A stretch of DNA of 64,000 nt from Carnegiea gigantea. Taxonomy: Eukaryota; Streptophyta; Magnoliopsida; Caryophyllales; Cactaceae. This document shows positions 12,280 through 22,927 of this stretch, piece by piece. Where the stretch lies: contig JAKOGI010000027.1 of the NCBI GenBank assembly GCA_029747015.1, forward strand, positions 886,001-950,000, given 5' to 3'. The notes beneath the pieces are model-generated. The model had not been told where the DNA came from. It searched no databases and saw only the letters and a program-made list of their open reading frames with translations. How positions within the stretch are numbered: position 1 is the stretch's first letter; each line of letters starts with the position of its first letter. A program made the translations under genes and the position numbers.

Positions 12280-13736
12280 CGTATTCACAGAAAAGTTATG
12301 TTTTCAAGTACTAAAGCCAGCTAAAGCGTCTCATGTTAGACAAAACAAAGGATGATAGTATGTAGAACTAAACTACTAAAACAAATAAAAAGGACTTGAA
12401 TTATGATTAAACTTAAGATAAACGAACTAATTGAGTTAAACCTTTACCTTTCCAAGTTATGTTAGCACTCAGAGATGATCGAGTATACCAACAAAACTCA
12501 CCCAAGCCTTTTTTCAAGGGTCGATGACTAATTTAATTGTTCGAACCATTTATTTTCATGGGATTGATCCGAATTAAACTACAATAGTAGCAACCCTGGA
12601 CCTAGCTACAATTCAGATTATTTTCGTATCCAAACACTATATATCATACCTGCCCACACTACACAATTGATTCACCTTTAAGCACAAGTCAATTGCCGCA
12701 AAACACGGATGAAAGCTCTTTCAAGCATTTCATCGAACACGTGGCGGGCGTTTGAGAAATCTCGAAATTCAAACATATACAAGATAGGTTAAGGCTTAAA
12801 CAAAATTGACTGGCCATCTTAAAGGCCAATCACAACCAAAACTAACACATCTAAGCACAATCAAACATAAAAACACAAGCAAAATAGAGAGCTAATAAAC
12901 TAGCAAACAAACGTAGAAGCATGAAATTAAAGAGGGAGACGAGAAACTTAGGCTTGAATCTTGAAATCAATCAATCTTGTGCAAAACATACAAAACCTAA
13001 GCTAATTTATTTACCCCCTAATGGAGTTTTGAAGAGCCTAACAATAACCCTAATCGAGGCCCAAAACTACCAAGCAAACATAAATAATCCCTAAAGGTTT
13101 GTTGGCAGGGCCACATGGCCGTGCAACTCTTTGGCTGTTACTGTTCAATGAGATGCATGACCGTGCAATTTCACACGGCCAGACGTGCAAAAGAGTCAAC
13201 TTTTTAGTCGCTTTTAGAGATTTTGCACGGCCGTGCAAATATACACGGTATGCCACATTGCGCCCTTTTTTTCCTTAGATCTTCACTTGATTTTCTCTGT
13301 TTTACCTTCAATATCATTTCCTACAAAATAAACAAAAATCAAATAATAATTTTAGAAATTAGAATTTGGTACAGACAAAATTCAGATAAGTAAGGGTACA
13401 AATTAGCATGTTTTGGGACCAAACATATAGATATGAGAATTCTTCATGATCCCTTGCTTTGTGTTTATCCTGGATTTTAAGAGAAATGGCGCCACTATAA
13501 GAAGCAATCAGTAGCCTAAAACTTCATTCCCTTGTTCCTCTGTTGAACCCTCTAGCTCTAACTCATTCATATTTTCAAGGAGATTTATATACATACTTTG
13601 AGAGAGGGTATGGAAGCTTTGTTAGCATCTTAGTATACAACCTTATAATGTAATTTTACCTTTTTAGATGTCCCTTCTGTATCACTAACCTTTTCTATCT
13701 GGGCTTTTCTTTCTTTTTCCTTTTCTACTGTTGTAG
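12280..13736 (+). other. Intron 2 of CNMT-like copy 1, right of the LTR element
   Basis: Non-coding. The segment 13110-13256 has repeated inverted ggccgtgcaa-type motifs (for example cacggccgtgcaaat), which also occur in LTRs of some plant gypsy elements, so it may be an old repeat remnant. A pyrimidine tract precedes the exon 3 acceptor at 13735-13736. Confidence 0.55.
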
Positions 13737-15349
13737 TTGCTGTCAATTTTCTGATGAGGTGACCAACCTAGATGATGCTGAGAAAGCAATGTTAGACTTG
13801 TACTGCAAGAGGGCAGAGTTAAAAGACGGTCAGCTGTTCTTGATGTTGGATGTGGCTGGGGATCTCTTGTTTTATACATTGCACAGAATTACAGCGATTA
13901 TAGGGTCACTGGGATTTGCAATTCAGACACAGAAAGCATTCATCGAGAAGCGATGCAGGTGAGTTTTTCGAGCATGTCCTTTGTCAATCAAGGGGCTCCA
14001 AGTGAAAAATTTCCTTGCAGTTCAATTATCAGTACACTGTCAGAAAGTGACCCTGTTTTGAGGTTTTGGGTTTTGAACATGACTTTTTCAACCCAAACCA
14101 AAATAGGCCAAATCTAGATGACCCAAAAATGATTGGATTAACACCGGCCGTCTGGACAGGCGAGGCCTTCATTCTGAATGGGCATTGAGTACTCTTTTGG
14201 TCCTTTGGAGCAAAGCATGTTGTTGCACTAACTTAGCTGAACAATATTCTGGACACGGATATTTTCTGTCCCTCAAAACAAAATGTATTTTGTGGTTCAG
14301 GGACCTTCAGCTGCAGAATTTGGCGATCAAAGTTGCAGACATTAGTACCTTCGAAATGGACGGATCCTATGACCGAATGTTCTCTATTGGAATGTTTAAG
14401 GTATGTAACTCTTCCTGCATCCTACCTGTTTTATCATGAGTTTTATTTTCAGACGATCCTGTAAAGTTTCATGTGATTATTATTACTGCAGCATATGAAG
14501 AACTATAAGGATCTTCTCAGGAAGATCTGCAACTGGATGAAATCTGATGGCCTTCTATTTGTCAGTCACTTCTGCCACAAAGCATTTGCATATCACTTTG
14601 AGGTACTGGTTACCACAGCAGCTCAGTCAGCATCTACAGTTGTGTGCATTTGTAAATTTACCCATCCACCCCCGCACCAGGGGGGAAAAAATTCAGTATG
14701 AAGTATTGAGTACCTGCACTCTGGTAATCTCATGCAGAATGTTAATGACAATGATTGGACGGCGAGATACTTCCTTCACCGGAAGGACAATGCCTTCTGC
14801 AAACCTCCTGCTGTACTTCCAGGTGAGTTTTGTGGGGAATCATTCTTTGCTTAACAATATATTTGTCAATGGCAAATAACCAAAATGTTCTTTTACCATG
14901 TGAACTTCTACGTTGTTATTTCTGCATCCTTCTTTACCCCTTTTTTCCCTGAGAGTGTTTGCGACAATGGGTCTTTGGACAATCAAAAGGGAAAACAAAA
15001 AACCTCTACTTGTTTCAACGGGTCTATAGTGAAAATGCACGCATTTTAATCTTCTTCTTACCTACATGCAGCTAAATCTTTAGTGGGGGTTGTTCTCTGC
15101 TATTAATAATGCTGCTGGTCTCATGGTTCATTATATCCACCTTTAAACATTGAAAGAGGCACTTCAATGCATTTTCTAAACCATTGATTATGGTGTGCCA
15201 TAGCAAAAGACCTCAACAAATTCTCATCTTTTTTTTTTCTTTTTATGTTTTTTTGGAGAGTAGACGAGGAAAATTTCTTAACTTTTTTTTAAGGTTCAAC
15301 TCTGGGGTATGGATTTGGATCTCAATTTAGTTGTTTTGGCCATACTATA

Positions 15350-15589
15350 TAATAAAACAATGGAGTTATGAGAAGTTGGAGAATCTTGAATGTTTTCTCT
15401 TCTGTATCTTTTTACTACTTCACTCAACAAACAAGTCACATGGACTACAAATAGTACAAGATGCAAGCCTGTTTGCCTTCCCCTAACAGCCATTCAATGG
15501 GTCCTAAATGTGAGAATAAATACAAAGCCTAAAAATACAATGAATTGACAATAATGAGTAATAATTGATAGTACAATGAATTTCTAACA
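15350..15589 (-). repeat. Left LTR of the copia element (3' LTR)
   Basis: 240 bases ending tttctaaca on the plus strand; on the element's own strand it starts TGTTAGAAATT and ends TTTTATTA, so the terminal dinucleotides are TG and TA. Confidence 0.9.
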
Positions 15590-15650
15590 CTCCCCCTCAA
15601 GTGGGCGCATGAAAATCAATCATGCCCAATTTGCCACGTAACTGGAGAAA

Positions 15651-17409
15651 CTAGTGAATGCCGAGAGCCTTAGTAAATATATTTGCGGGTTGCTGCCTTG
15701 AGGGAAGATATGAAAGAACCAAATCACGTCGAACAAGACGTTCTCGAACAAAGTGACAGTCTATTTCGATATGCTTGGTACGTTCATGAAACACCGGATT
15801 TTTAGCAATATGGATGGCTGCATGACTGTCACAAAATAATTTCATGACGGAAGGAAAAATACCCAAAGAGGCCAAAAGTGTCTTTAACCACACCAGTTCA
15901 CCAGTAGCCATGGCCATAGACTGATATTCAGCTTCAGCAGATGAGCGAGACATATAGCTTGCTTTTTGGTTTTCCAAGAAACAGGTGATCCTCCAAGAGT
16001 GACAAAATAACCTGCAAAGGATCGACGAGTGAGTGGACATGCTTCCCAATCGGAATCACAATAGGCATATACGTGAAGATTACTATTAGCACGGAGGAGA
16101 TTACCAAGACCCAGACTACCCTTGATGTAACGAAGAATCTGTTGTGCTGCTTGAAAATGCTCAACTCGCAGAGCTTGCATAAATTGAGAAAGAACATGAA
16201 CAGCATAACTCAACTCAGGTCTAGTAATAATCAGGTAAATGAGGCGACCAATCAAACGTCGATACTAGTAGGATCACCAAACAAATCTCCAGAAGCAAGG
16301 GCTAACTTGTGATTTTCCTCAAGAGGCGAGCTAACAGGTTTCCCTCCAAGAAGACCACATTCCTCCACAATTTCCAAAGTATACTTTCGTTGACAAAGAA
16401 ATAAGCCTTTAGGCCCATGAGCTACTTCAATGCCAAGAAAGTATTTCAACGGTCCAAGATCTTTAATGCGAAAACACTGATTTAGATATTCTTTGAATGT
16501 CTGACATGTAGAAGCATCATTACCAACCAAAATGATATCGTCAACATACACAAGCAATGCCATGAAAACATGCCCTTTTCGGTATATAAACAGTGAATAG
16601 TTAGCATAAGATCACACAAAACCATAAGCCTCTAGTTTACTGGATAATTTTGCGAACCATTGTCGAGGTGCCTGTAGCAATCTGTAAAGGGATTTGCGTA
16701 ACCGATATACACGATTAGATGAGCTGGAATAAAAACCTGGAGGTATCTTCATGTAAACTTCTTCTTCCAGATCACCATGAAGGAATGCGTTGTTGACATC
16801 CATCTGATGGAGATCCCATCCTCTTACAGCAGCAACTGAGAGAAAAACACGAACACTCGTCATCTTTGCCACAGGTGCAAAAGTCTCATGAAAGTCAAAC
16901 CCTTTTACTTGATGATCTCCTCGAATAACAAGACGAGCCTTATAGCGTTCAATTGAACCATCAGATTTATACTTGACACGATATACCCATTTACAGATAA
17001 TGGGGGCCTTTCCAGTGGGAAGATCTTCAATGGTCCAAGTTTGATTTTCTTCAAGAGCTTGAATATCCTCTGCCATGGCTTTCCTCCATAAAGGATCTAT
17101 AGCAGCCTCATGATAATACCTAGGCTCAACAACTTTCGTAATAGCAGCTAAAAATTGTTGATAAGTCTTAGAAAAATTATTACATGTAACAAAATTGACA
17201 ATAGGATACGGAGTACCTGAGGAAGCTTGACAAGGAGTGGCGGTAGAGGAGGGGTCGATAGAACATGCACCATAACAAACATAATCCATCAAGTGAGTTG
17301 GAGTCTTCCGGACCCGTTCACCACGTCTAAGATCCACATCTGCTGCTTGCACTAGTCCAGTAGGCCCGGTCAGCTCAGCTGGGTCAACACTCCCGTTGTC
17401 GTCAAACAC
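15651..17409 (-). pseudogene. Copia reverse transcriptase and RNase H, broken
   Basis: Three overlapping or adjacent frames (16612-17409, 16252-16563, 15651-16255) carry one former polyprotein segment. The first has the copia RT start ([30 protein letters not shown]) and the first catalytic Asp in [11 protein letters not shown]. The second has the YVDD box near its start. The third has the RNase H Asp in YCDSDW, the SSAEAEY Glu/Asp region and the KHIEIDCHFVRE end. Stops and frame changes at about 16612, 16252 and in the RNase H part break the reading. Domains are recognisable but no active product is expected. Confidence 0.85.
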
Positions 17410-17424
17410 ATTCCCTTGTTGTTG

Positions 17425-18580
17425 CTACCTAGACACATGTTGGGCCGGTATGTGGAGTATAGGCCCAGTTTCAATTGTGCCTTGAATTCGGTCCACATTC
17501 TCTATGGGGTTCACATCACCATTGTTCCCATATTCCACACGCATTGGATCATCTAAAACATCGGGCCCAGTCACAGCATTAGGCATGCTTTCTTTCTCAA
17601 AAGGAAATATGTCCTCACAAAATTCAACATCTCTACTCACAAATATTTCTTTACTTTCTAAATCATACAATTTCCATCATTTCTTCCCATAAGGATATCC
17701 CCCAAAAACACACTTTCGACGCCGAGCAGCAAACTTGTCACTTGTTCGATTTTTAGCGTAACAAAGACATCCAAAAATTTGAACATTATCATCGGAAGGT
17801 GTCGAACCAAATAAGCATTCAAAAGGAGTTTTACCCTCCAACAATGGACTAGGTGTACGATTTATTAGGTATGTTGCAATCAAGACACATTCACCCCATA
17901 ATTCTATCAGCATATTAGCATGAAACCAAAGAGCCTGTGCAACATTCAAAATATGTTTGTGGTTACGTTCTACTCTTGCATTTTGTTGTGGAGTTCCCAC
18001 ACAACTAGTCTGGTGGATAATACCTTTTTTAAAGTAAAACTGTCTCATAGCTTTGGAGGTAAACTCATTGCCATTATCACTACAAATGAACTTCACATTC
18101 TTATCAAAATGATTTTTTGCATATATCACAAATTTTTGCAAAAATGAGCTGGTTTCCCTTTTGTCTCGCATCAAATAAACCCATACCGCTCTAGTAGCAT
18201 CATGAACAATTGACAGAAAATAATGCGCCCCACAAGTTGACGGAACACGATGGGCACTCCAAATATCACAATGTATGAGTTCAAAAATATCACTCGCATT
18301 ATTATTACGTTCAGAAAAAGAGCCAACGAGTTTGTTTGGCACGAAAGCAAACATCACAAGGTTTGTCCATTTTGTTGCTAACATTATCACCAACATCCAA
18401 ATTTTTAGCAAGTAAGGAAAGAACTTGTCTAGATGGATGACCTAGATGCCCATGCCATAAGTCGTAAGTCCGGACTGGATGAACTAGCAATGGCACATCT
18501 AGCACCTCCTTGTGAAGAAAGACCCCTCCTTTTACTCTACGCACTCCAATCAGATTCCTCGAGATACGGTCCTGTATCAC
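17425..18580 (-). pseudogene. Copia integrase, broken
   Basis: The frame at 18311-18580 holds the pre-integrase zinc-binding region (WHGHLGHPS...CDVCFRAK). The frame at 17677-18411 holds the DD-E core: Asp in HCDIWSA, Asp in CSDNGNEFTS, Glu in ARVERNHKH. The frame at 17425-17670 carries the C-terminal part (MYDLESKEIFVSRDV). The enzyme would join retrotransposon DNA into the genome. The frames overlap or abut in different phases, so the gene is interrupted at about 18400 and about 17675. Confidence 0.85.
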
Positions 18581-18687
18581 ACAAAAATGATCAGTAAATG
18601 TTACAATACAATTTGATTCCTTGCTTAACTGTCATATTGAGGTTAAATTGCACTTCAATTTGGAAACGAGCAGGACATCTTTCAAAA

Positions 18688-19945
18688 TTATTTTAGGCCC
18701 AAGCCTAACATTGCCAACTTTACTTGCCACAACTTTGTTGCCATCTGGCAGGCGCACTGTAACGGTTCAATAGTTCTCATAGTGTTAAGGACTTCATAAG
18801 TCGTAGTCATGTGACAAGAAGCTCTAGTATCATACAGCCACCCAATGTTACCTTGCAATTTTTCAATTCCAGCCTTGCGGTTATCAATCAAGCTAAGAAT
18901 TTGTTGAACCTGTTCTGCCATCAATCCGGGAACTGGGCTGTTGTTGTTGATGTCGCCGGTGCTGTTCTGGGTCACAGTTGCTGCTGCTGCTGTGCTGGTG
19001 GTCACGGAGTTGGCGACTTCTCCTCTTCCACCACCACCGGAAGTTCTTCCTCCTCGATAGCTCCGCCCGCTGCCCCAACCTCTGCCGCAGGTTCCCCATC
19101 CAGCCGGGTACCCGATTAGCTCAAAGCATCGAGCCTCTTCCTGTCCAACTCTCCCATAGTGCCGACAGGTAAGTTTTTCAGAAGGTTTTGGATTTTTGCC
19201 GGTGATTATTACCGAAAAGGCTGCAGCTTTTTCATCCTTGTCTTCCCTTCCAATCATCAAATTCTTATGGGTTTCTTCTTGAGACACCATGTTGAAAATT
19301 TTGTCTAGAGAAGGTAGAGGGTCTTGAGCAAGAATTTGGCTTCGAATGTTTGCATAAATCTCATCGTTCAATCCTAAAAGGAACTGATGAGTCTTCTCTT
19401 CTTCAAACAATCGGCTCACTTGACCACCAATATCGCACTCGCATTTCTTGCAAGTGCACTGAGGATGCCGAATCTGGCTTTCTAATTCACTCCAGAGACT
19501 GATTACTTTTGTGTAGAAATCCACAACATTCATCCCACCTTGTTTACAATCTGCCAAACTTGCCTTTAGTTGATGTATTTTTGGAGCACTCGACACGGCA
19601 TAACATTTATTTAAGTTGCTCCACATCAATTCTGCTGTGTCTACATAGGCAATACTAGATCACAACTTCGGTTCTATGACATTCAATATCCAGGAGCAGA
19701 TCATCGAATTGATCATTTCCCAGGTTTGTAATTCAGTGGCATTTTCATCATTTGGTTCTGGTTTTTTGATGGTTCCCTCAATGAATCCCAACCTGTTCTT
19801 GGATTTGAGGGCTGTTCTTACTGCTCTTTCCCAGAGAGCATAATTGGTTCCATCAAAGATTACAGCCGTAATCACCCCCTGGTCCTTCAGAAGGATGCAA
19901 ATAATAGGGGGAATGAATGTCAACCACAAACTGTTTTCCAGACAT
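18688..19945 (-). pseudogene. Copia gag and protease, broken
   Basis: The gag N-terminal region (FDGTNYALWERAVRTAL, LGFIEGTIKKPEP) ends at a stop at about 19660. The frame then resumes at 19629 with MWSNLNKCYAV and runs through the capsid-like region. The zinc knuckle is degenerate: CRHYGRVGQEEARC has Tyr and Glu where Cys and His are expected. The protease active-site triad reads DTRAS instead of the DTGAS or DSGAS form. The frame ends at 18688 after the protease start. The probable gag start codon is at 19943-19945 with a frameshift shortly after. Confidence 0.82.
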
Positions 19946-20049
19946 GAATGAGACGAAAATTTGTTTGGAAGGAAAAAGGGGAGGCAGTTTTTAACCGCAA
20001 GCTGAGATAAAGCTTCGAGAAGTTCAAGGACTCTCTTGCTCTGATACCA

Positions 20050-20289
20050 TAATAAAACAATGGAGTAATGAGAACTTGGAGAATCTTGAATGTTTTCTCT
20101 TCTGTATCTTTTTACTCCTTTACTCAACAAACAAGTCACATGGACTACAAGTAGTACAAGATGCAAGTCTGTTTGCCTTCCCCTGACAGCCGTTCAATGG
20201 GTCCTAAATGTGAGAATAAATACAAAGCCTAAAAATACAATGAATTGACAATAATGAGTAATAATTGATAGTACAATGAATTTCTAACA
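20050..20289 (-). repeat. Right LTR of the copia element (5' LTR)
   Basis: 240 bases, near-identical partner of 15350-15589. The primer-binding site abuts it at 20038-20049. Confidence 0.9.
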
Positions 20290-20919
20290 CTATCGTATCT
20301 TACCAGTGCAAACCAGACACTAATAATTGGCCATTTATCGTTACTCAGCATGTGATAGATACAGCAAGTCTCGTCTATCTTTCCAGTGAATTGCCGTTGC
20401 CATTAGACCTTCAGCTGAAAATGCTGTTTCCTTTTGGAACGCGTAATATACCATGAACTTTTGAACATCCATACACAATGAAATTGCCTGTTGCTTTATT
20501 TTTATCTCAGCTGTCAATTTTCGTCCTCTGAACATTTTTGTATGCACAAAAAACCATCTAATAGTACTATCGCTATGCTATTGCACGATGATGTCTCTGT
20601 TGTCAATCACTGGCTTGTGGACGGTAAGCATTATGCACAAACAAGGTTAGAACCATTAGATTTCCTGTGTTCTTCTCAGTGAGTTTTAGGTAAAGAGAAG
20701 CCCCTGACATTCCTCCTTTCCTACAGCGAAGAGTGGCTTAAACGGATGGACGGTAACTTGGGTTCAATACGGCCAATAATGGAGTCAAATTATGGGAAGG
20801 ACTGCACTACCAAGTGGACAGTATGCTGGAGAACCTTCTTCATAGCAGTGGCTGAGCTGTTTGGATACAACAATGGCAATGAATGGATGGTGGCTCAATT
20901 CCTGTTTAAGAAGAAATAA

Positions 20920-22927
20920 ACCGTATCAATATTACTTAACAGTATAAACTGCTTATAACTCCGTATCAAATGTCATATCGAGTTCCATTTGAGCATAGAG
21001 TTAGAATCTGACATTCATCTGTTATAGCATTTGTAACTCCCTGAAGAAGGCATCCTGTGACTATTTGAATCTATTTTTCGTCCTAGATTGCTGTTATGTA
21101 TAATTTGAACAACATTAGAACCCTTGTAATCAACTTGCGAACAGTGGAGTGCATGCTTTTGCTATACCTCTTTTGTTTGTAGGTTTTCCCATGTATCACT
21201 TAAGGTGATAATCATAATCAAGTGAAGGAGAAATGCATAACTCAATGAACAAGATGAATGGTAGCATTGAGTTCTGAGGATATTAGGTAGTTATATATGT
21301 GCAGCTGAATTATAGAGAGGAGTATTAGCTTCTAAATCAAAGAGGTACTAATTGTATGTTACTCCATAATGAAAGAAACAACTGGGGCATTTCACTTTAG
21401 TAATTCAAAGTCGTGTACTAGGGCAATTGGGTTGCTCGCCAATAGATAGGTGCAAGTTTGGACTATTTTTTTTTTTTTAAGCTTAGATTGTATGGACTAA
21501 AGCAAAATGTCTCTTTAAACTTTCTCTGCTTTGTTTCTATAGAGTAGTATGTTGCCCGCGGTGTTTAAATCTATGGTCAATCGGAACCAGACTATCTGTA
21601 ATTTTGTGATTCAGGGTAAGGTTGCTACATCAGACCCCCATACCCTACCTGATGGTGGAATTTTTGGGATATTGGAATTTGATTTGAATGAAAGTTTATA
21701 GCACAAAATTAGAGTCTACGAATTTCAGGTGAAACAATTTTCGTTTCCAATAGATTTTCTTAAGTTCATAAGGATCATAACACAAGTAAATATCTAAGTT
21801 TAGGAAAGTGAATGGAGTTAGACAACTTGAATTATGTAAAGATTAGGAAAAGCCTTATTATTAGTACTTGAAGAGTTTAAATATATCGAGAAGTGTAAAT
21901 GTGGAATTATCTAGAAAAGAAGACAATGACTTGGAGCCTGGGGACGTCTTTTCTATTTATACTTATTTGTTTTTAAAAAAAAAAAAAAACAACCATTCAT
22001 TCATCAAGGCCCTACTCGTGTAAATGGGTGCAGGCACTTGTAATTAAAGGATCATCAAGCCTTGCAATATAAATAAATTCAAATGCCAACAGACTGTCTT
22101 TAGTTGCATCTCTTCTTAGAAAAAAATTTTTTTTAATACTTTGGTGTCTTTTATCATTCTACTTGTCTTAGTTGAGATCATTTCATCGAAAAGTTGAGAC
22201 GAATATATAGTTTAGTGTCCATAGCTTTTTTTTTTTTTTTTTTTGGAGAGAGACTAATCGATTATTTAGGTTAACCCTCGATGATGGATACTCTTATATA
22301 TAGTCGGTAATCATCTCTCAAATAAAAGGGCTACTCTAAAGTGATTAACTAACAGTCACTTTAAAAACGTTAACAATCACAACTAAATATGTCCATCTCA
22401 ACGTCTTCCTTGTGTAAGGCGATCACTTCCAAGAATTCACGTCTATATACCGTCAACACTATGGAAGAATCTAAGAATTTACTCCATCCTGATGATCATC
22501 AAACCCATGTAAGAAATTCCTCACCCTTATCTCATTCAATAAAAGGCCTTCAAGACTGAATAAGGCTGGGATGGTGAGGGATCCCCAGGCAGCATGAATA
22601 TAAGAACGCATGAACCAGTGCGGGGTACGTACGTACCAGACCAAGACTCAAACAAGACAATCACTCGGAAACGGAGAGAGGAAATACCTTGCACTTTTGC
22701 TGCAAAAGACTTGTACGTAAATTGTTTTGGCTCAAATTAAAGACTATATTATTATGTATTAAATTGAAAAATAAATAGCACAGGTAACCTATCTACATTA
22801 TTGTGACGGTTTATAAATTCAAATTATGATGATTGTAGAATAAACTCAAGCTCTGGTAAATCCAAAATTCATTTTGTCTTCGCCTCTGATATCACCAAGC
22901 TTTTTCTGTTCTTTCCTTCTGTTGTAG
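20920..22927. other. Spacer between the two CNMT-like copies
   Basis: No coding exon is visible. The stretch 22078-22125 repeats the sequence at about 51-92 upstream of copy 1 (caaatgccaacaga core). Exons 1 and 2 of the second copy are missing from this spacer. Homopolymer runs occur at 21467-21478, 21974-21989 and about 22227-22244. Confidence 0.65.

Larger units (their letters stand above)
15350..20289 (-). mobile_element. Ty1/copia LTR retrotransposon, degraded
   Basis: The element is 4.94 kb with 240-bp LTRs (15350-15589 and 20050-20289) that differ at about eight positions by hand count. It is minus-oriented: primer-binding site at 20038-20049 (TGGTATCAGAGC type) and polypurine tract at 15590-15602 (ACTTGAGGGGGAG). 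Likely target duplication ctata (15345-15349) / ctatc (20290-20294). Domain order gag, protease, integrase, reverse transcriptase, RNase H is that of copia. The short LTRs and size suit the Ale/Retrofit lineage (inference). Multiple frameshifts and stops make it non-autonomous. It lies antisense in intron 6 of the CNMT-like gene. Confidence 0.92.
834..20919 (+). pseudogene. CNMT-like: CNMT-like SAM-dependent N-methyltransferase, disrupted copy 1
   Basis: Eight exons are visible by family similarity: 834-1020, 1327-1435, 13737-13958, 14301-14400, 14492-14602, 14738-14822, 20587-20645 and 20727-20919. The family (coclaurine/tetrahydroprotoberberine N-methyltransferases, cyclopropane-fatty-acid synthase fold) methylates amines using S-adenosylmethionine. 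Recognisable stretches are the N-terminal helix with NLLPDAVIRR, YKPSSELQLSDLLHFVH, QHYELPTSFFKLVLG, VADISTFEMDGSYDR, HMKNYKDLL and the C-terminal AELFGYNNGNEWMVAQFLF. Lesions: a 1-base deletion near 13832 and a 2-base deletion near 13926 put the motif I segment out of frame; one extra base at about 14774 shifts exon 6; exon 7 has AC (20585-20586) where the acceptor AG should be; the usual SIEMFE reads SIGMFK. Introns 2 and 6 carry retrotransposons. The family call is firm. The pseudogene call is strong unless the indels are sequencing errors. Confidence 0.88.
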
